From Phorcus lineatus (Eukaryota; Mollusca; Gastropoda; Trochida; Trochidae), in the NCBI GenBank assembly GCA_921293015.1, contig OV121093.1, forward strand, positions 1,736,001-1,800,000: DNA of 64,000 bases, read 5' to 3'. The notes under the pieces were generated by a model. That model had not been told where the DNA came from. It did no database searches and saw only the letters and a list, made by a program, of their open reading frames with translations. Position 1 is the first letter of the stretch, and each line of letters starts with the position of its first letter. Positions 32,001 to 44,324 of the stretch are shown piece after piece. The translations under genes were made by a program, and so were the position numbers.

Positions 32001-34682
32001 GCAACAAAAGAAAATGGTGATACAGCATTGATGATAGCAAGTGGGAAAGGATATACTAAACAGGTTGAAATTCTCCTTGAAGCAGGTGCCAATGTCAATA
32101 TCCAAAATGATGAAGGAATCACATCGTTGATGTTTGCATGTTTAAATGGATATGAACAGATTGCATCCATGCTTATCAAACGTGGAGCAAATAGTATGTC
32201 ACTATCTCGAAGTAACACAACTGCTCTTCTGTTAGCTTGTCAGAACAGACACACAAAGATTGCCAAAAAGCTCCTGCAGGAGGGAGCCTGGGTAGATATC
32301 CCATTTGAGGACGGAATGACACCACTGATTGCAGCGTGTGAAATCAGTAACACAGAAACAGCTTCCCTGCTTCTGCAGTATGAAGCTGATGTAACTGCCA
32401 GGAATGAAGATGGACACACACCCTTGTTGTTTGCTTGTCAGAATGGTCCACTTGACCTGGTTGAGTTACTTATCAAACACGGTGCTGAGGTTAATGTTTG
32501 CTCAGCAAATGGTCTCACTCCTCTGATTCTAGCATGTGCTAAGAGTCAGGAGCAGATTGTTGACCTTTTACTAAAGAATCATGCCTTGGTGAATACATGC
32601 ATGAACGATGGTCTCACGGCGTTGCAGATTGCAGCCGAAAATGGACACGTGGGAATCCTAAAAACTCTCCTCAGGGCTGGTGCTAATATAACTTTGACGG
32701 ACTGTCATGGAAGAACTGCCTTGTCACTGGCTGTTAGTCGTGGAAGAACTGACGTTGTCAAAGAATTGATTGATCACTCTCAAGACTCTCTTCTAGAAAC
32801 AGAATCCATTAATAAAGACTTTATAACTGCATGTCAAAAGGGTCATATATCAATAGTGGAACTGTTTTTGCAGCAGAATGTTGACATCAACACAATTGGT
32901 GAACATAATACCACGCCTCTTCTGAACTCTGTCTATCAGGGACTTCCTGATGTGGCTGCAAAGTTGTTAGATCATGGTGCCAAGGTTAACGCTGTAGACA
33001 GATATGGACAGACACCTATCTTCCTCGCATCTGCCAAAGGTCATAAAGACCTTGTAGATATTTTGCTTAGATATAATGCAGATGTAAACATTACAAATAG
33101 CCTTGGTAGTCCACTGTTAGCATCGTGTCTCGGCAATCACCAAGAAATTGCTGAAATGCTTTTGAAACATGGAGCTAAAGCAAATTTTAAAGGAAGAGAC
33201 TTCCGGCCCTTGGAGTATGTAGTATCTAAAGAGAATGTGGAATTTGCTGACCTTCTTCTGAGACATGGTGCATCTCCTAACATTACAACAGATGATGATA
33301 TGATTCCTTTAATCAGAGCTTGCCATGCCGGGAAAAACAGCTTAGTGACACTACTGTTGAGAAATAAAGCAGATCCAAATATCAAAACTTCTTTTGACCT
33401 CACGCCATTGATGATTGCTATCAAGAGTAACTCATATGATATTGTTTCAACTCTTATCTCATTCAATGCCGATGTTAATGCATCAGCCACTGATGGACTC
33501 ACACCTTTATTGATTGCCAGTGAATATGGATTTGCTGATATCGCTGATATTCTTTGTGCCCATTCAGCCAATGTTAACGTAACTTCATCTGTAAATCCCC
33601 TCAATCCCATGATGATAGCAAGTCAAGAAGGGCACTCAGAAGTTATCATGGTTTTGCTGAAATATGGCGGATCTACAAATGCCCAGGGCCAAAACAACTT
33701 GACACCGTTATGCATTGCTGCAGAACACAACCATCTAGATGTTGTTGTGAAACTATTAGAACGAAATGTAGACATTAATGCTCAAACAGTAGAGGGAACG
33801 ACAGCAGTGTACCTGGCTGTCCAAAATGAAAATAAACCAATCACTGAAATTTTGCTTCAAAGGGGAGCTGACGTTAACATAGCTTCATCAACAGGAGCAA
33901 CACCATTGATTGTGGCATGCAGCAAGAACAATATAGCATTAGTGGAAATATTGTTACAGAACAATGCTGATGTTGATATGGGGACAGCAGATGGTAGAAC
34001 ATCTCTTTATTTTGCAAGTCATGTTGGATCTGAGTACATTGCTGGCTTGCTTCTACAACGTAGAGCCTCGTCTTTTGTAAACAAACAAGACAGTGGAGGG
34101 CATTCTCCTCTCATGGTGGCATGTAGTCGAGGTCATGAGAAGATAGCTGAGCTACTCTTGGAGGCATCTTCAAATCCAAATCTTTCAGATAGTGACGGAA
34201 ACACAGCACTGCATACGGCCTGTGAGGATTCAAACACCAATATCGTTGAAATCCTTCTGCGATATAAAGCAAATGTAAATGCCGAAGACAATCATCTTCA
34301 GACTCCCCTGATGAATGCAAACATGATGTCAAACCCTGATCTAACCAATCTGTTGCTCAAGCACGGAGCGTTTGTGAATGCCAGAGACCAACATGGATCA
34401 ACAGCCTTGCTCATGGCAAGTGAGTATGGCCATACTGAACAGGTGAGGATACTGCTGGAGCATGGAGCTGAGGTGAATGCTTCTGATGATGATGGAGATA
34501 CGGCACTGTTCTTGGCTTGTAGCAATGGCTTCAGGGAAATTGTTGACATTTTAATGAAGCACCAGGCAAAGGTTGATGTCAAAAACCTTTCTGGAGAATC
34601 TCCTCTTGAGGCGGCTCGGAGCAGAGGAGATGAGGAGATGGTGAGGAGGCTTCTGGCCAAGGAAGGGGAGGAAAAGGAGTGA
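29023..34682 (+). CDS. STAND-ankyrin gene A, exon 3 (nSTAND3 NTPase and ~36 ankyrin repeats)
   Basis: The acceptor TTTCCAG|GC at 29,022/29,023 restores the exon-2 frame (LQG|HMSEVI). With exons 1-2 the protein has 2,094 residues. Full-length positions: Walker A GKPGSGKTS at 245-253, Walker B ILLIDDIF at 288-295, sensor-like IFTSR at ~330-334, which together fit a STAND ATPase of the nSTAND3 type. A helical part with FPHVCKLFF and FLHPSIHDTVAYLIG follows. Three ankyrin repeats start near 730, then a ~165-residue charged, probably disordered linker, then ~33 more repeats (GxTPLxxAC type) from ~1,012 to the C-terminus, ending KEGEEKE. No membrane segment is seen. STAND ATPases are switches that oligomerise when the repeat domain senses a signal. 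Gene A has a short deletion in repeat 4 (NAPPLPLAC) relative to its paralogues. Its frame is fully open and is the best candidate for a working gene. Confidence 0.88.
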
Positions 34683-34929
34683 AAGCAAACAAGCGTAATT
34701 GACTCTTAAATTGCTTTTGATCCAGGAGTTTAGAATGATTATGCTTCAAGATCATTTGAAGGGTCGGAAATGACAAACCGATTTAAAGACAGACATAACA
34801 TTTTACCTTATAATAATCACGTTTTTTTATTGTATAGTCGAAAGCTTAAACTCTTTCATCAGGTAGATCCTGTCAATTACCAGACATAGTAATCAAACAT
34901 AAATTTAGTTTTGCCTTTGAAAAGTATAT

Positions 34930-35170
34930 AGAGGATCAAACGAGTTAATGACGAAGTATAAAACGAGCGAAAGCGAGTTTGATACCAACATCATTAAGGA
35001 GTTTAATAAAAATAGTATTAAATGGAAGTGATTTTAGAATTCTGTTTATTACTAGACCTCAACAATCAAGCATAATTGTCGAAAGTGTACTGAAGGAAAC
35101 ATTTCTGCGAATTGGTTGCCATTATGACGGCAGTGTGCTATCTTAATTACACGGGCGAGTAATAATCTGC
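34930..35170 (+). repeat. Unclassified repeat, copy 1 (GGGCGAGTA family)
   Basis: Begins with a hairpin-prone AAACGAGCGAAAGCGAGTTT and ends ACACGGGCGAGTAATAATCT. The same order of blocks recurs at 38,940-39,260. Confidence 0.45.
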
Positions 35171-38059
35171 AGTATCTCAATGGAAATAAGCATAGATATT
35201 ACATTTACATACAACTGATAACCAATGGCGTGGTGGAGATTATTATGTATGTTGAGGACTATCATCATTTGCTTGTAAATCTGAAACATTGTGTTTAGTC
35301 TATTTTTCAAAACACTTTCAAAGAAGTATTGAAGGTACAGTTCAAATACATCGTAGCACATGTGCCTTTATAGCAATTTTGCTATCATTTTGACCAGGTT
35401 AAAGGGAACCTACTAAGATACTTACATGACAAAATATTCATTTTTGTGATTGTAATTTGTTGATTTTTGTAGAAATGTTTAATATGTTTTCAACTGTTTA
35501 ACCTTATGGATACAGGTTTTTAAATATGATGTTCTTAGGATTACGTACTTTTTGTCAAGTTATTAACCCATCGTCTTGACACTTTAAAACTGCTAAAGTG
35601 GGTAAAAAGGGTTTTGATGTACGCTTAAAGTACACAAAGAAACGATAGAATAACTTTAATCATTAGAAACGTTGATGGTTATTGTTAAATTGTGTAGTCA
35701 TTAGCCTAAGAATGGTTATAATCCATACATTTTGAACTGTACACTAGGGTTCTAATGGTTTTGGTAATGGTTGAAAATTATTGCGTTTGTAACATTATCC
35801 ATTAATTGTCATAAAAAGCTGCATAGAAACCATCTGGTACATGGGCTCAATTAACAAAATTTCGTTAAATTGTTTAACCATTCAAAATAATAATATCTAT
35901 TTGGAAGTTTTTTTCTTTAATGTGTATCTCGTATGTGGAACGGTGCATGTCAGAAAGGTATAAGTCTGTAGTGCTTTAAAAATTAGCTTTCTGGCTGCCG
36001 GAGCTGGATATTTGTGACGCCAACCAAGGTCTAGGTTTTCGAAACTAATGCATAATACTTACGACAATCCTAGCACTAAGAGAGCTTCGAAAATGCAGGT
36101 CAAGGATAGCATTCCATAGAAATGAATGTAGCAATGTAGCTTAAACATTTATGTAGCAATGAATTTCAGAGACTTTTTATAAGCTGATTCAGCATATTCG
36201 ATTGTGTAAATATCAATGTATTTGCCACGTCCACACGAGTCTTACTAAAAGGTAATTATGTTAATGACCAATATTATTAAGAAGATAACTTAATATTGAT
36301 CAGAAAAAAAATCTTTTCCTATTTAAGTAGCAGCTTTTATTTCATTAATAAAAAATTATCATAATCAGTTTATTCCATTACTCATATTTCTAAAAGGATA
36401 TACCATAAATACTAACATATTCATAGTTTACTACATATTTTAACAGGGAACGTATGGTTGAGGCCTTCTGGTTGGCAGTATAAATGTAAAGTAATTAGTA
36501 TTTACACTTACAATAATTGGACCACTGTGCTGAACAAAAGACGGTTTGTTTGTTATCTTTGTTTCAATATTTAATTGAACTTTTTACAAGAAAGATATAC
36601 ATTGAACGGGTTGAGCCCTTCTGGAAAGCGATTTAGTCTTACAGTCGTTCTTTTTATGAATGATATGATATATTAAAAATATGATGGTTTGTATTCATTG
36701 AAATACTTTATTGAAAATTAAAAAGTTGTAAAGAGAACTTTTCATGTTTGTTACAAATTCAAAAATAGTTCTTGGCTACTCAATTGTTTGGTATGTTGTT
36801 ATAAGAAAAACGTTAATACTGCCCGGGGAAAATCATGCTACAGGGAGAAGCATCTGCCTATATATACCTTAACAAGGTACACATTTAACAGATAAAGACC
36901 ACAAAATGTATGTTGCGGTAAGTCTATTGCCTCTAAAGATAAAATAATTTGTTTTACAAAAAGCGCTTACTGAAGTATTAGATTTTCTGTTTCCTAATTA
37001 GTCGAAGTTGAATGATACTTTAAAAGTTTTGAAATGGAATTTAGGCAAACCTTGTAAGTATCATAGTGCGAGATGAACAAAGTTGTTACTCTGCTTTATT
37101 TGGGATTACAATATATATCAGACAACATTCTCTTGTTCAGACAATTTTCTTTTAACAAACATATAACAAATAATATCCAAACAGCTTTACTATTCAGCCA
37201 CAGAGAACTCATTGCCTCGATTGCAGGCTTGCAATTGGTGTCAGGAAATGTTACACGTGTTTATTGTCTCAGTGACATTTAGCTTCAATGGACATTCATT
37301 AATTTTGAATTGTAGTTCAGAACTAGATACTGATGTTTAGCATATGTGTGCAGGAATGTGTCGTCACGCTGATTTTGCACGTCATTCGCTGATATAATTC
37401 TAGTTGCTACGATATGACTAAAATACTTATGAACGCAGCTAATTAACACAATCTACTCGGCTTACATCCAATGGAATAGCATTCTACTTCTGTACAGTCG
37501 AGCGTACAAACAAGGGACTGGCACTAATTTCACCAAGCTCTTTTAGTGCTAAGGGTGCCCTTAACCCAAAGTTATAACACCTTAGCCTAAAGGAACTTTG
37601 TGAAAATGGGCGACGGTTTCATGATTTTGAGGTCGAGTTGATAGGTCATACATCGTTAACAATAGCTAGCTATAAAGGGTACACGAATTTAGCCAGAATA
37701 GTGTTGAGATCGATTGCCCGTTGCAATAACTGGTATAAACTTGTGTGACATGTAGGCCGCGTCAAGGATACCGTTTTGTGGATTCGTTCTCACAGTTGGT
37801 ATGTTAAAGTTGGACTTAATCATATATAAGATATTTCTTGTGTTAGTGAATAGTTTTGATATCCATGAATAACTGTTGTGTAACATTATATATTATTGTA
37901 TCATGATTTTAATTTTATAACCCGCGTTAAGTTAAATCAGCTCTATGCCACACTTCCGATCTCGTTGCTAGTACGAATTACCTTTTAGAAGTCGTGTTCC
38001 TTGCTAGACCCTCGCTTATGGGTCCTGTTGAAAGGTGTTTGTATAATCAGAACTGTCCG

Positions 38060-38095
38060 ACTTTGAGGGTTGGGGTTCGAATCCCGCAAGGGAAA
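38060..38095 (+). repeat. tRNA-like SINE head fragment
   Basis: GTTGGGGTTCGAATCCCGC carries a perfect B box, but no cloverleaf can be drawn from the flanks, so it is a relic of a tRNA-derived repeat. Confidence 0.4.
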
Positions 38096-38939
38096 CCACC
38101 AAAACAAATAAAAAGCTACATTTTTCACTATATATGAGTTTGTTTATATAATCTTTAAAAAGTTTGGTAATTATGAAATATGTTCACCTTGATAAAAGAA
38201 ATAAAAAACATATGAAATTGAATTTTTGAGCCTGTGATTCTAAGAGTTATTCAATTTGAATATTCATATTCGCTATGTATTTCAGTGACCAGAATGTATA
38301 AAACCCATCCAAAAGTAACCTAACCATGTTTATATATATATATATATATAACACTGCAAAACAATATTTACAAACCCCTTACAAAGTCGTATATTGAGTA
38401 TCTTTATTTACCAATCCAAATCGTTATAACTTATGAGAATCGTTCAATTACACAAACAATACAGATATTCAAATGCTGTCCACGACTATTTATTATTTAC
38501 AAATTTTATCAAGATCGGAATACATTTTAATTGTTGTGATATTCATGAAATTCCATGTGCTTATAACCTTAACAGTTCAATTATTCAGGCTTTATAACTC
38601 TGCATGTCAAAATTGCTTTGCTGCTTTGGTTCCCGGACACACACACCACACAGCTACCATGTAATGGCTTGGATCTACCTATCTACTTAACCAACACATA
38701 ACACAACAAGCTGGAGAAGCACAGCGTATCGATGTCTGTGTCTCTCTGACCTCGCGTGTCTTTGTCAATTTATATTACCTCCTTCAGTCATGACTGAATG
38801 TTAATGCTGCATAGGTTGTCCTCTGTCGCAGGTGTACTTTTACAGAACGAATATCCAGACAGAATGAATTAAAAACCGTTGTTGAATTTTATTCACATCT
38901 ACTTGTTATTACATAAAAAGAGATTACTAAACGATGCCC

Positions 38940-39262
38940 CGTTAAATAACGTCTTTATGAAACGAGTGAGTGGTTTGGTATTGAACTAGCGAAAGCGAGT
39001 AAAATATCGATACCATTCACGTGTTGCATAAAATGAAATTAAACGGGACTAAGTTTAGTATTTTATTTATTGCTCGCTGAAATTTATCAAAGAAAAAACA
39101 TGAAAATCGCTATTGCTGCCGCGCCGTTAACATTGTGACGTCCAACTTAATTATTGTGACGTTAAGTGACGTCAGTACACAGGCGATGTTGTTACACAAT
39201 TAAATTCAATAGATTTATTAAACGGCGGTATTTTCAACGGGCGAGTAGTAAATCTTATTTTT
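38940..39262 (+). repeat. Unclassified repeat, copy 2 (GGGCGAGTA family)
   Basis: Shares AGCGAAAGCGAG near the left and CAACGGGCGAGTAGTAAATC at the right end with copy 1. It also holds three TGACGT boxes within 46 bases (39,133-39,178). Confidence 0.45.
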
Positions 39263-40195
39263 AAAACTAATATGATGGAAGGGAATTACTTCTTTATAAT
39301 GTTGAAGGTTTATTACTTGAATGTCAATTTCTAACAACTTTGTGAAGCATGTCAACACAAGACCTTCTCATTCATGTAATAAACATAGACTTTGTTTATA
39401 AATAGGAATTGTTCCCCATCAAGAAGATACTTCATGGACTAGAAGATAAATACTATATGAATAAATAAAACACTCTACTTTTAAAGGGAAATCCAGTGTA
39501 TTTCACCATTCAAAGTGTAATATATTCAGATTCTAAATTAAGTTGTAACCTGATTTGTACGATTGTAGAACTAGTCTTCTGCAAGTAAACTGAAAAATGG
39601 AAAAAAATCTCATTTTAAGAAATTATAGAACTGTTGTATTGTTATTTGGCATACCATCGGATCAGCCTAAAGTTTAACTGGTGTTAAAGGATACAGAAAT
39701 TTAGATTTTTAAAAAACCTCAATTGGTGATTAATTGTAAAATGAACTTATTCCACTGCACATTTTTCATCCATATCGAGCAAAATACTGACTTTCATATC
39801 GGAATGGTAGAGTTTCATTGAGTGCAAATAGTTCACATTATAGAAATCCTTTGCGTAAATCAGTCACAGGAAAAATATCCTTCCCTGAATGACAATTCGT
39901 AGAAATATTGACGTACTAAAGGGTAGACTAAATTTAGAATCTTAAAAGTTCTCTTAACAATTTGACTCCGCCTTAGAGACACGATCCAAACAACAAAAAC
40001 AAGGTCAAAAGCAGTGTATATAACACTATTGATCCAACACGACAACAAATAAAGGCAAGTCAAGCATGAAGTCTATAAGTGTCGTATTACGGGCCGCGAA
40101 ATGGAACCACAGACAGTCTCAGATAAGTTCAATCGGTAACGATTGTACACGATAGTTATAAAGCTTATAAATGTTTTCTGCAGAGATGAGTGTTG

Positions 40196-40495
40196 TGGCC
40201 CTCAAAATGTGGCCTTAAACCACCACTTGACTCAATAACTTAACGTGTGTGTGCCTCCAAGACCCTGCGAGCTTACGTGCTACAGGTAAGAGCACCCAAA
40301 CTAGAAAGGTCGACGGATAGAAGCTGTATCAAATAGAAGTCGTTCTTCAACTTGCTGTCTATCTTTCACTATGCCTTTCTTTCAGTATTTTCCCCTGATT
40401 TGTATTCTCCCTTTTAGATGCTTGTTACTAACGTGTTTGTTAACTGAAAATGTTTTCAAAACATTTTAACCCTAACTCACTAACGTTTAGATTTA
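40196..40495 (-). repeat. Family-2 repeat, reverse orientation, near full length
   Basis: CCACTTGACTCAATAACTTA at the left, GGTCGACGGATAGAAGC in the middle and ACATTTTAACCCTAACTCAC at the right give the whole unit with moderate divergence. Confidence 0.75.
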
Positions 40496-40574
40496 AATTT
40501 GAACGATGTCTTGACACGTCGTGATATGTACCTATGTGTGTGTGGATGATTGAACTAGTGAATCTCTTATGTCG

Positions 40575-41262
40575 TGCCACCACTGAACTCAATATCTTAC
40601 CGTGGTGTGGTGGTTTGCGTGCTTCCGTGACCCCAAGAGCTATGCCAGCTGGAGCTTCATGCTCCTGGTAGGTACACCCAAGCTGGCCAGGTCGACGGGT
40701 AGAAGCCTGACTAAATTTGAGTCCTTGGCTATGCTTGATTGGTAACCCGGCGAAGTATTCGGAGTACGCCGCCGGAAATGACGAAAGCGGCGAGTCACTT
40801 TATTGGCAACCGGAGTACGCGTCAGGAGCACGCCGGATTCGCCGGTTTGAAGTAACAGGCGAACCCGGCGTATAATGGCGGAGAAATGTTTTCGTTGCGA
40901 CTATTCCACAACTTTTTTTATGGGCATCATTATTTTTTCAAATAACAACTCAAAATAATTTAATTGGCATCATGTATAATTATTAAAAACCATCCATAAC
41001 TTGATAGTGACATTTAAAGTCACATTTCAAAATGTTTGAAAAAATATTTATATCATATTGATGAAACGTATTTTGAAACTACTCTGGTGTATGATGACTG
41101 CTTCCTGTGTGTATGCCAACATACTTGATTCAACTTGAGCCTGTTACAGACCCAGCGTACGCCGGTTCCAGGACCTGGCTATACGCCGCTTGGACCAATC
41201 AAACATAGCCATTCTAAAACCTGTTGTCTATCTCTCACTATGCCTTTCTTTCTTTGGTGAGA
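40575..41262 (-). repeat. Family-2 repeat split by a small DNA transposon
   Basis: Left half 40,575-40,726 (TATCTTACCGTGGTGTGGTG ... AAATTTGAGTCCTT) and right half 41,211-41,262 (TTCTAAAACCTGTTGTCTATC) join perfectly when the 484-base insertion is removed. The empty site can be compared with the copy at 19,560. Confidence 0.8.
40727..41210. mobile_element. MITE-like non-autonomous DNA transposon, 484 bp
   Basis: Terminal inverted repeats GGCTATGCTTGATTGGT and ACCAATCAAACATAGCC differ at one base. Subterminal GC-rich blocks (GTACGCCGG, GAACCCGGCG) repeat in both orientations, unlike the AT-rich centre. Flanks CCTT and ATTC around an empty site CCTTC fit a 2-3 base target duplication. No ORF. 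Confidence 0.8.
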
Positions 41263-41513
41263 GCAACTGTTCCCTATGTTGAAGATTGTAACAAAGTGAT
41301 AAAGCTGCGAATGGGTTGAGATGGATGAAATGTTTTAAGTGTCTAGAGTATCTCTTTGCGATTTGAATTATGTCAGAAGTAGTGCTGAAATGGTGATAAT
41401 TTCGTGTTGTTGAAAACCTCCTTTGTGCCGTAGGTGAAAGAAAGGTTGAGCGCATGATACCAAATCTGTTCAACAAATTGTAATATTCAATATTAAAATC
41501 CACTTGAAGTTAC

Positions 41514-41797
41514 TCAATACCTTGTGTGTTGGTGTGCGTACGTCCAAGACCCTGCGAGCTTTGCCAGTCAGAGCTTACGTGCTACAGGTAGGGGCACCCA
41601 CGCTGAACAGGTCGACGAGTAGAAATCAGACCATGTTTGCCTCCTTTTAAAACCTGCTTTCTGTCTCTTGCTTTGCCTTTCTTTCGGTCTGTTCCTCATC
41701 CTATCGATCCCTTTCTCCCTGATCTATCCACTCTCATTTTTATGCTTTTTATACACGTGTTTAATAACTGAAATATTGTTAAAACACGTCATACCCC
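41514..41797 (-). repeat. Family-2 repeat just upstream of gene B
   Basis: CTCAATACCTTGTGTGTTGG at the left, GAACAGGTCGACGAGTAG and ATCGATCCCTTTCTCCCTGA in the middle, TGAAATATTGTTAAAACACG at the right. It ends 155 bases before the gene B start codon, so it may sit within its 5' regulatory region. Confidence 0.75.
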
Positions 41798-41951
41798 ATT
41801 GGACATTTCAGTGCCCTACACAATTCACAGAAGAAGGATTTAAACAGATTAAAAAACTTGAACATTTAATCATGGAATGATTCGGAAAATTCGTCCGATT
41901 ATAGAAAACAATAAGGCTAGATGTGGTTCCAGTTAGAGGGAAATATCTGAA

Positions 41952-42321
41952 ATGGCAGATTTTTCCAAAAGTAATAATGGACATACAGCTACTGTGACTG
42001 GAGAAAGCTCTTCTAATATAACTGGGGCAGCATTCAGTGCCGTGACTGATTCATCTGATGTACCAGAGGTGGTGGCTCTGTCAACCTACCCGGACACCTC
42101 GGGAATGTATTCTGCGGCTCTTCCAGCTGCTCAGCCTCAGCAGGAATACTCAGAAAGCTCAGGAGGATATCCTCAAACTCTTCCAGTTATGCAGACGCAA
42201 CAAAAACACCCAGAGGCCTGGCAAGGGTCCTCGGTGCCTGTGGATGATCAGGTGGTTCCTGCCTCTCAGCATCATCAGCTTCAACAAGAACTACTTTCCC
42301 TGAGGAGTCAACTGTCTAAAG
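41952..42321 (+). CDS. STAND-ankyrin gene B, exon 1 (N-terminal leader)
   Basis: ATG at 41,952 (MADFSKSN), 370 bases to donor AAAG|GTAGGA at 42,321/42,322, phase 1. It encodes 123 residues rich in Ser, Gln and Pro. Residues ~55-75 carry about one unit of the 20-residue repeat found four times in gene A (PQQEYSESSGGYPQTLPVMQ), and the end (HHQLQQELLSLRSQLSK) looks like a short coiled coil. Start, end and phase agree with gene A, which supports both models, although the middle of the leader hardly aligns between the two. Confidence 0.75.
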
Positions 42322-42947
42322 GTAGGACATGAAGATTGATTCTAATATTATGCTATTCAAATGTTCGTTTGTATTTTAGATTCATTCAAGAATGATGATA
42401 GGTAAAAGTTGATAGACCAGGAGAATGTTAGTGCTGTATGTAGAACTGTTTTTTTTACTGCATTGAAATGTTATACGAATATTTTTAATGATAAAAAGAG
42501 TTTAACCTGCAGTCTGTGATGACATATTCAGCAAATAATGGTTAAAACTAAAGCACTCCTCAGCATGCTTAGAATAGTGGTATTTCTATACACCAAAACA
42601 TAGTTGAGCAGAAGACTTGAGTTGTATTCTTTATATGCTACTTACACAGTTTAAATCGAGAGAAAGCTGAGTTTGTAATCAACGTGACCTTTGTATTGAA
42701 AATATTAATTATATATAGACTACATTACGTTCTAGAAATAAGGACCCAAAAGGATTTATTTGCATCTTGCATGTAAACAATAAAATGAAATGTTCAATTT
42801 ACAAATATAAACAGAATTTGTACATTTTTACTTAAATCTAAAACCATAAAAGAATCGAGCCAAACTATGAGACCCACACGCTCGGAGTAATGGAAATGAA
42901 TCCCTTGCCTCAAACATTTTAAAAAATGCAATTGGTTTTTTTTCAAG
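42322..42947 (+). other. Gene B intron 1
   Basis: 626-base GT-AG intron, donor AAAG|GTAGGA, acceptor in a long T tract (GGTTTTTTTTCAAG|GT). No repeat or ORF of note. Confidence 0.75.
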
Positions 42948-43070
42948 GTCCAGCCTATAAAATTAGCTCAAATGTAACGACGATTGGTCCTGGTAACAAG
43001 GTGTACATCAAGACAGACCAGGCCCCGACCAGAACAAGAGACACGGACCATCGCAGAGTGAAGCTGCAAG
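42948..43070 (+). CDS. STAND-ankyrin gene B, exon 2 (RHIM-like motif)
   Basis: 123 bases, same length and phase as in gene A. Spliced product GPAYKISSNVTTIGPGNKVY, then IKTDQ and a basic tail ending DTDHRRVKLQG. The motif ISSNVTTIGPGNKVYI lines up with the human RIPK1 RHIM region pattern (I..N.T.IQIG..N.M.I) over its hydrophobic, Gly and Asn positions. Between A and B most nucleotide differences after codon 8 are silent, pointing to constraint or recent conversion. Donor CTGCAAG|GTTTGA. It is missing from the annotation a simple ORF scan would give, because it is only 41 codons long. Confidence 0.75.
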
Positions 43071-44324
43071 GTTTGACTTTTAGTTAACATCTAGTGCTAA
43101 AGTTTTAATCAGATCGTTTTTCAAGCAGATGCAAGAGCTTGTACTCAATTGCCACTTCACATTATTATCATTGATGCTATGACAGCTTTCAAAACCTATC
43201 TTTGTATAAAACCAATTATATTTCCTTTTGCCCTTTGAGCATACACCAGTAAGTGGATACGGTGCCTTACAAAAAGGCCATACTATTATTAGTCATTATT
43301 ATCAACATGGTACAACTTTAAGAGTTAAGTTGGTAGAATGCTTATTTTCCAAAGATATGATTATTTAAGGATGGTATGGCTAGTGGTTTGTTTCATCAGT
43401 AAATAAAAGACTTCAGCAACATTGGGCATGGCTCACCTCGTTGGTTGATCACCTCTATGCTGTATCAACTGAGTATAAGAGTAATTCCCTCCTCCAAACC
43501 GAGACATTAGTTGGAAGGCTTGTGGTGTCACCTTGTGATAGAGACTTTATGCTTTGTATCGTAACATTGCTATTATTATCATTGTTATAAGTATTATTGA
43601 TATTGATAGAAGGAGGAGGATATATGGTATTATCTACATGTAGACTGGATTATTGTTATATTTTTGTACTTTTCCCTTCACAATGTGAGAAAGAGCTTTT
43701 AAAGACTTTTGACCTTGACCTTAATTTTAAAGTCTTTGTATGTTATTGTAGGAAACGACAATATTCAAGGTATTATAAGTCAATGATGGTCTTGGCCTCG
43801 ATGCTTTTACACAAATTGAATATTTTTCCACATAAGCTTGTGTACATAGTCATAAGTGAAAAAACAAACAAGTTAATTCAAACATGGAATACAGGATTTG
43901 GGAAACGATAAACCAGTCACAAGTATATACCACTGTTGGCTTTCATCAGTCATTTACAATTTTAGGACCACACTTCAGATATCAAGTAGTAACTTCCTAA
44001 TAGCAATGACTCCACCTTTTCATAATCAGGGCGACCATAGCTTGTATTTTAAGACTGGAAGCAATTTAATAGCTGTAAATACGTCATTAAAAATAAGGAT
44101 GTTTCAGTATATCATAGCAAAGAATGTACCTTCTAACTTCTTGAATGAGTGATATCAAACCATCAACATATTGTCGTTGAGTAACCTCAAAGTAAAATAT
44201 CAATAATGTTGAAAAAGAAGTGAATAGAAGTGAACATATGCTGTTCAATCTTCATGTGCAATATATTAAATTCTAAGTGAGTTTTATTGTTATAGCTTGA
44301 ATGGAACCAAATATCTAATTTCAG
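43071..44324 (+). other. Gene B intron 2
   Basis: 1,254-base GT-AG intron (AAG|GTTTGA to AATTTCAG|GA). It holds a LINE 3' tail at about 43,225-43,310. Small ORFs at 43,597 and 43,898 show no domain. Confidence 0.75.
43225..43310 (+). mobile_element. L2/CR1-type LINE 3' tail scrap
   Basis: CCCTTTGAGCATACACCAGT followed by GATACGGTGCCTTACAAAA and ATTATTA repeats parallels the 3' tail at 5008-5064. Confidence 0.55.

Larger units (their letters stand above)
34683..40195. other. Gene A to gene B intergenic DNA, left part
   Basis: 5.5 kb with no supported gene. It should include the 3' UTR of gene A (AATAAA at about 35,005 is a possible signal). Related non-coding repeats lie at 34,930-35,170 and 38,940-39,260. 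A diverged family-1 SINE scrap lies near 37,255-37,440, a tRNA-like scrap with B box GGTTCGAATCC at 38,073-38,083, and a (TA)n run near 38,331-38,350. Confidence 0.4.

Noticed and set aside
33137..33610. Long antisense ORFs across the ankyrin exons (also at 48,097-48,951 and 59,196-59,840)
   Set aside because: Ankyrin-repeat codon use leaves antisense frames open periodically; the same shadows recur in all three paralogues.
43597..44152. Two ORFs of 104 and 84 codons in intron 2 of gene B
   Set aside because: No domain, no counterpart in gene A intron 2, and ordinary AT-rich intron composition.
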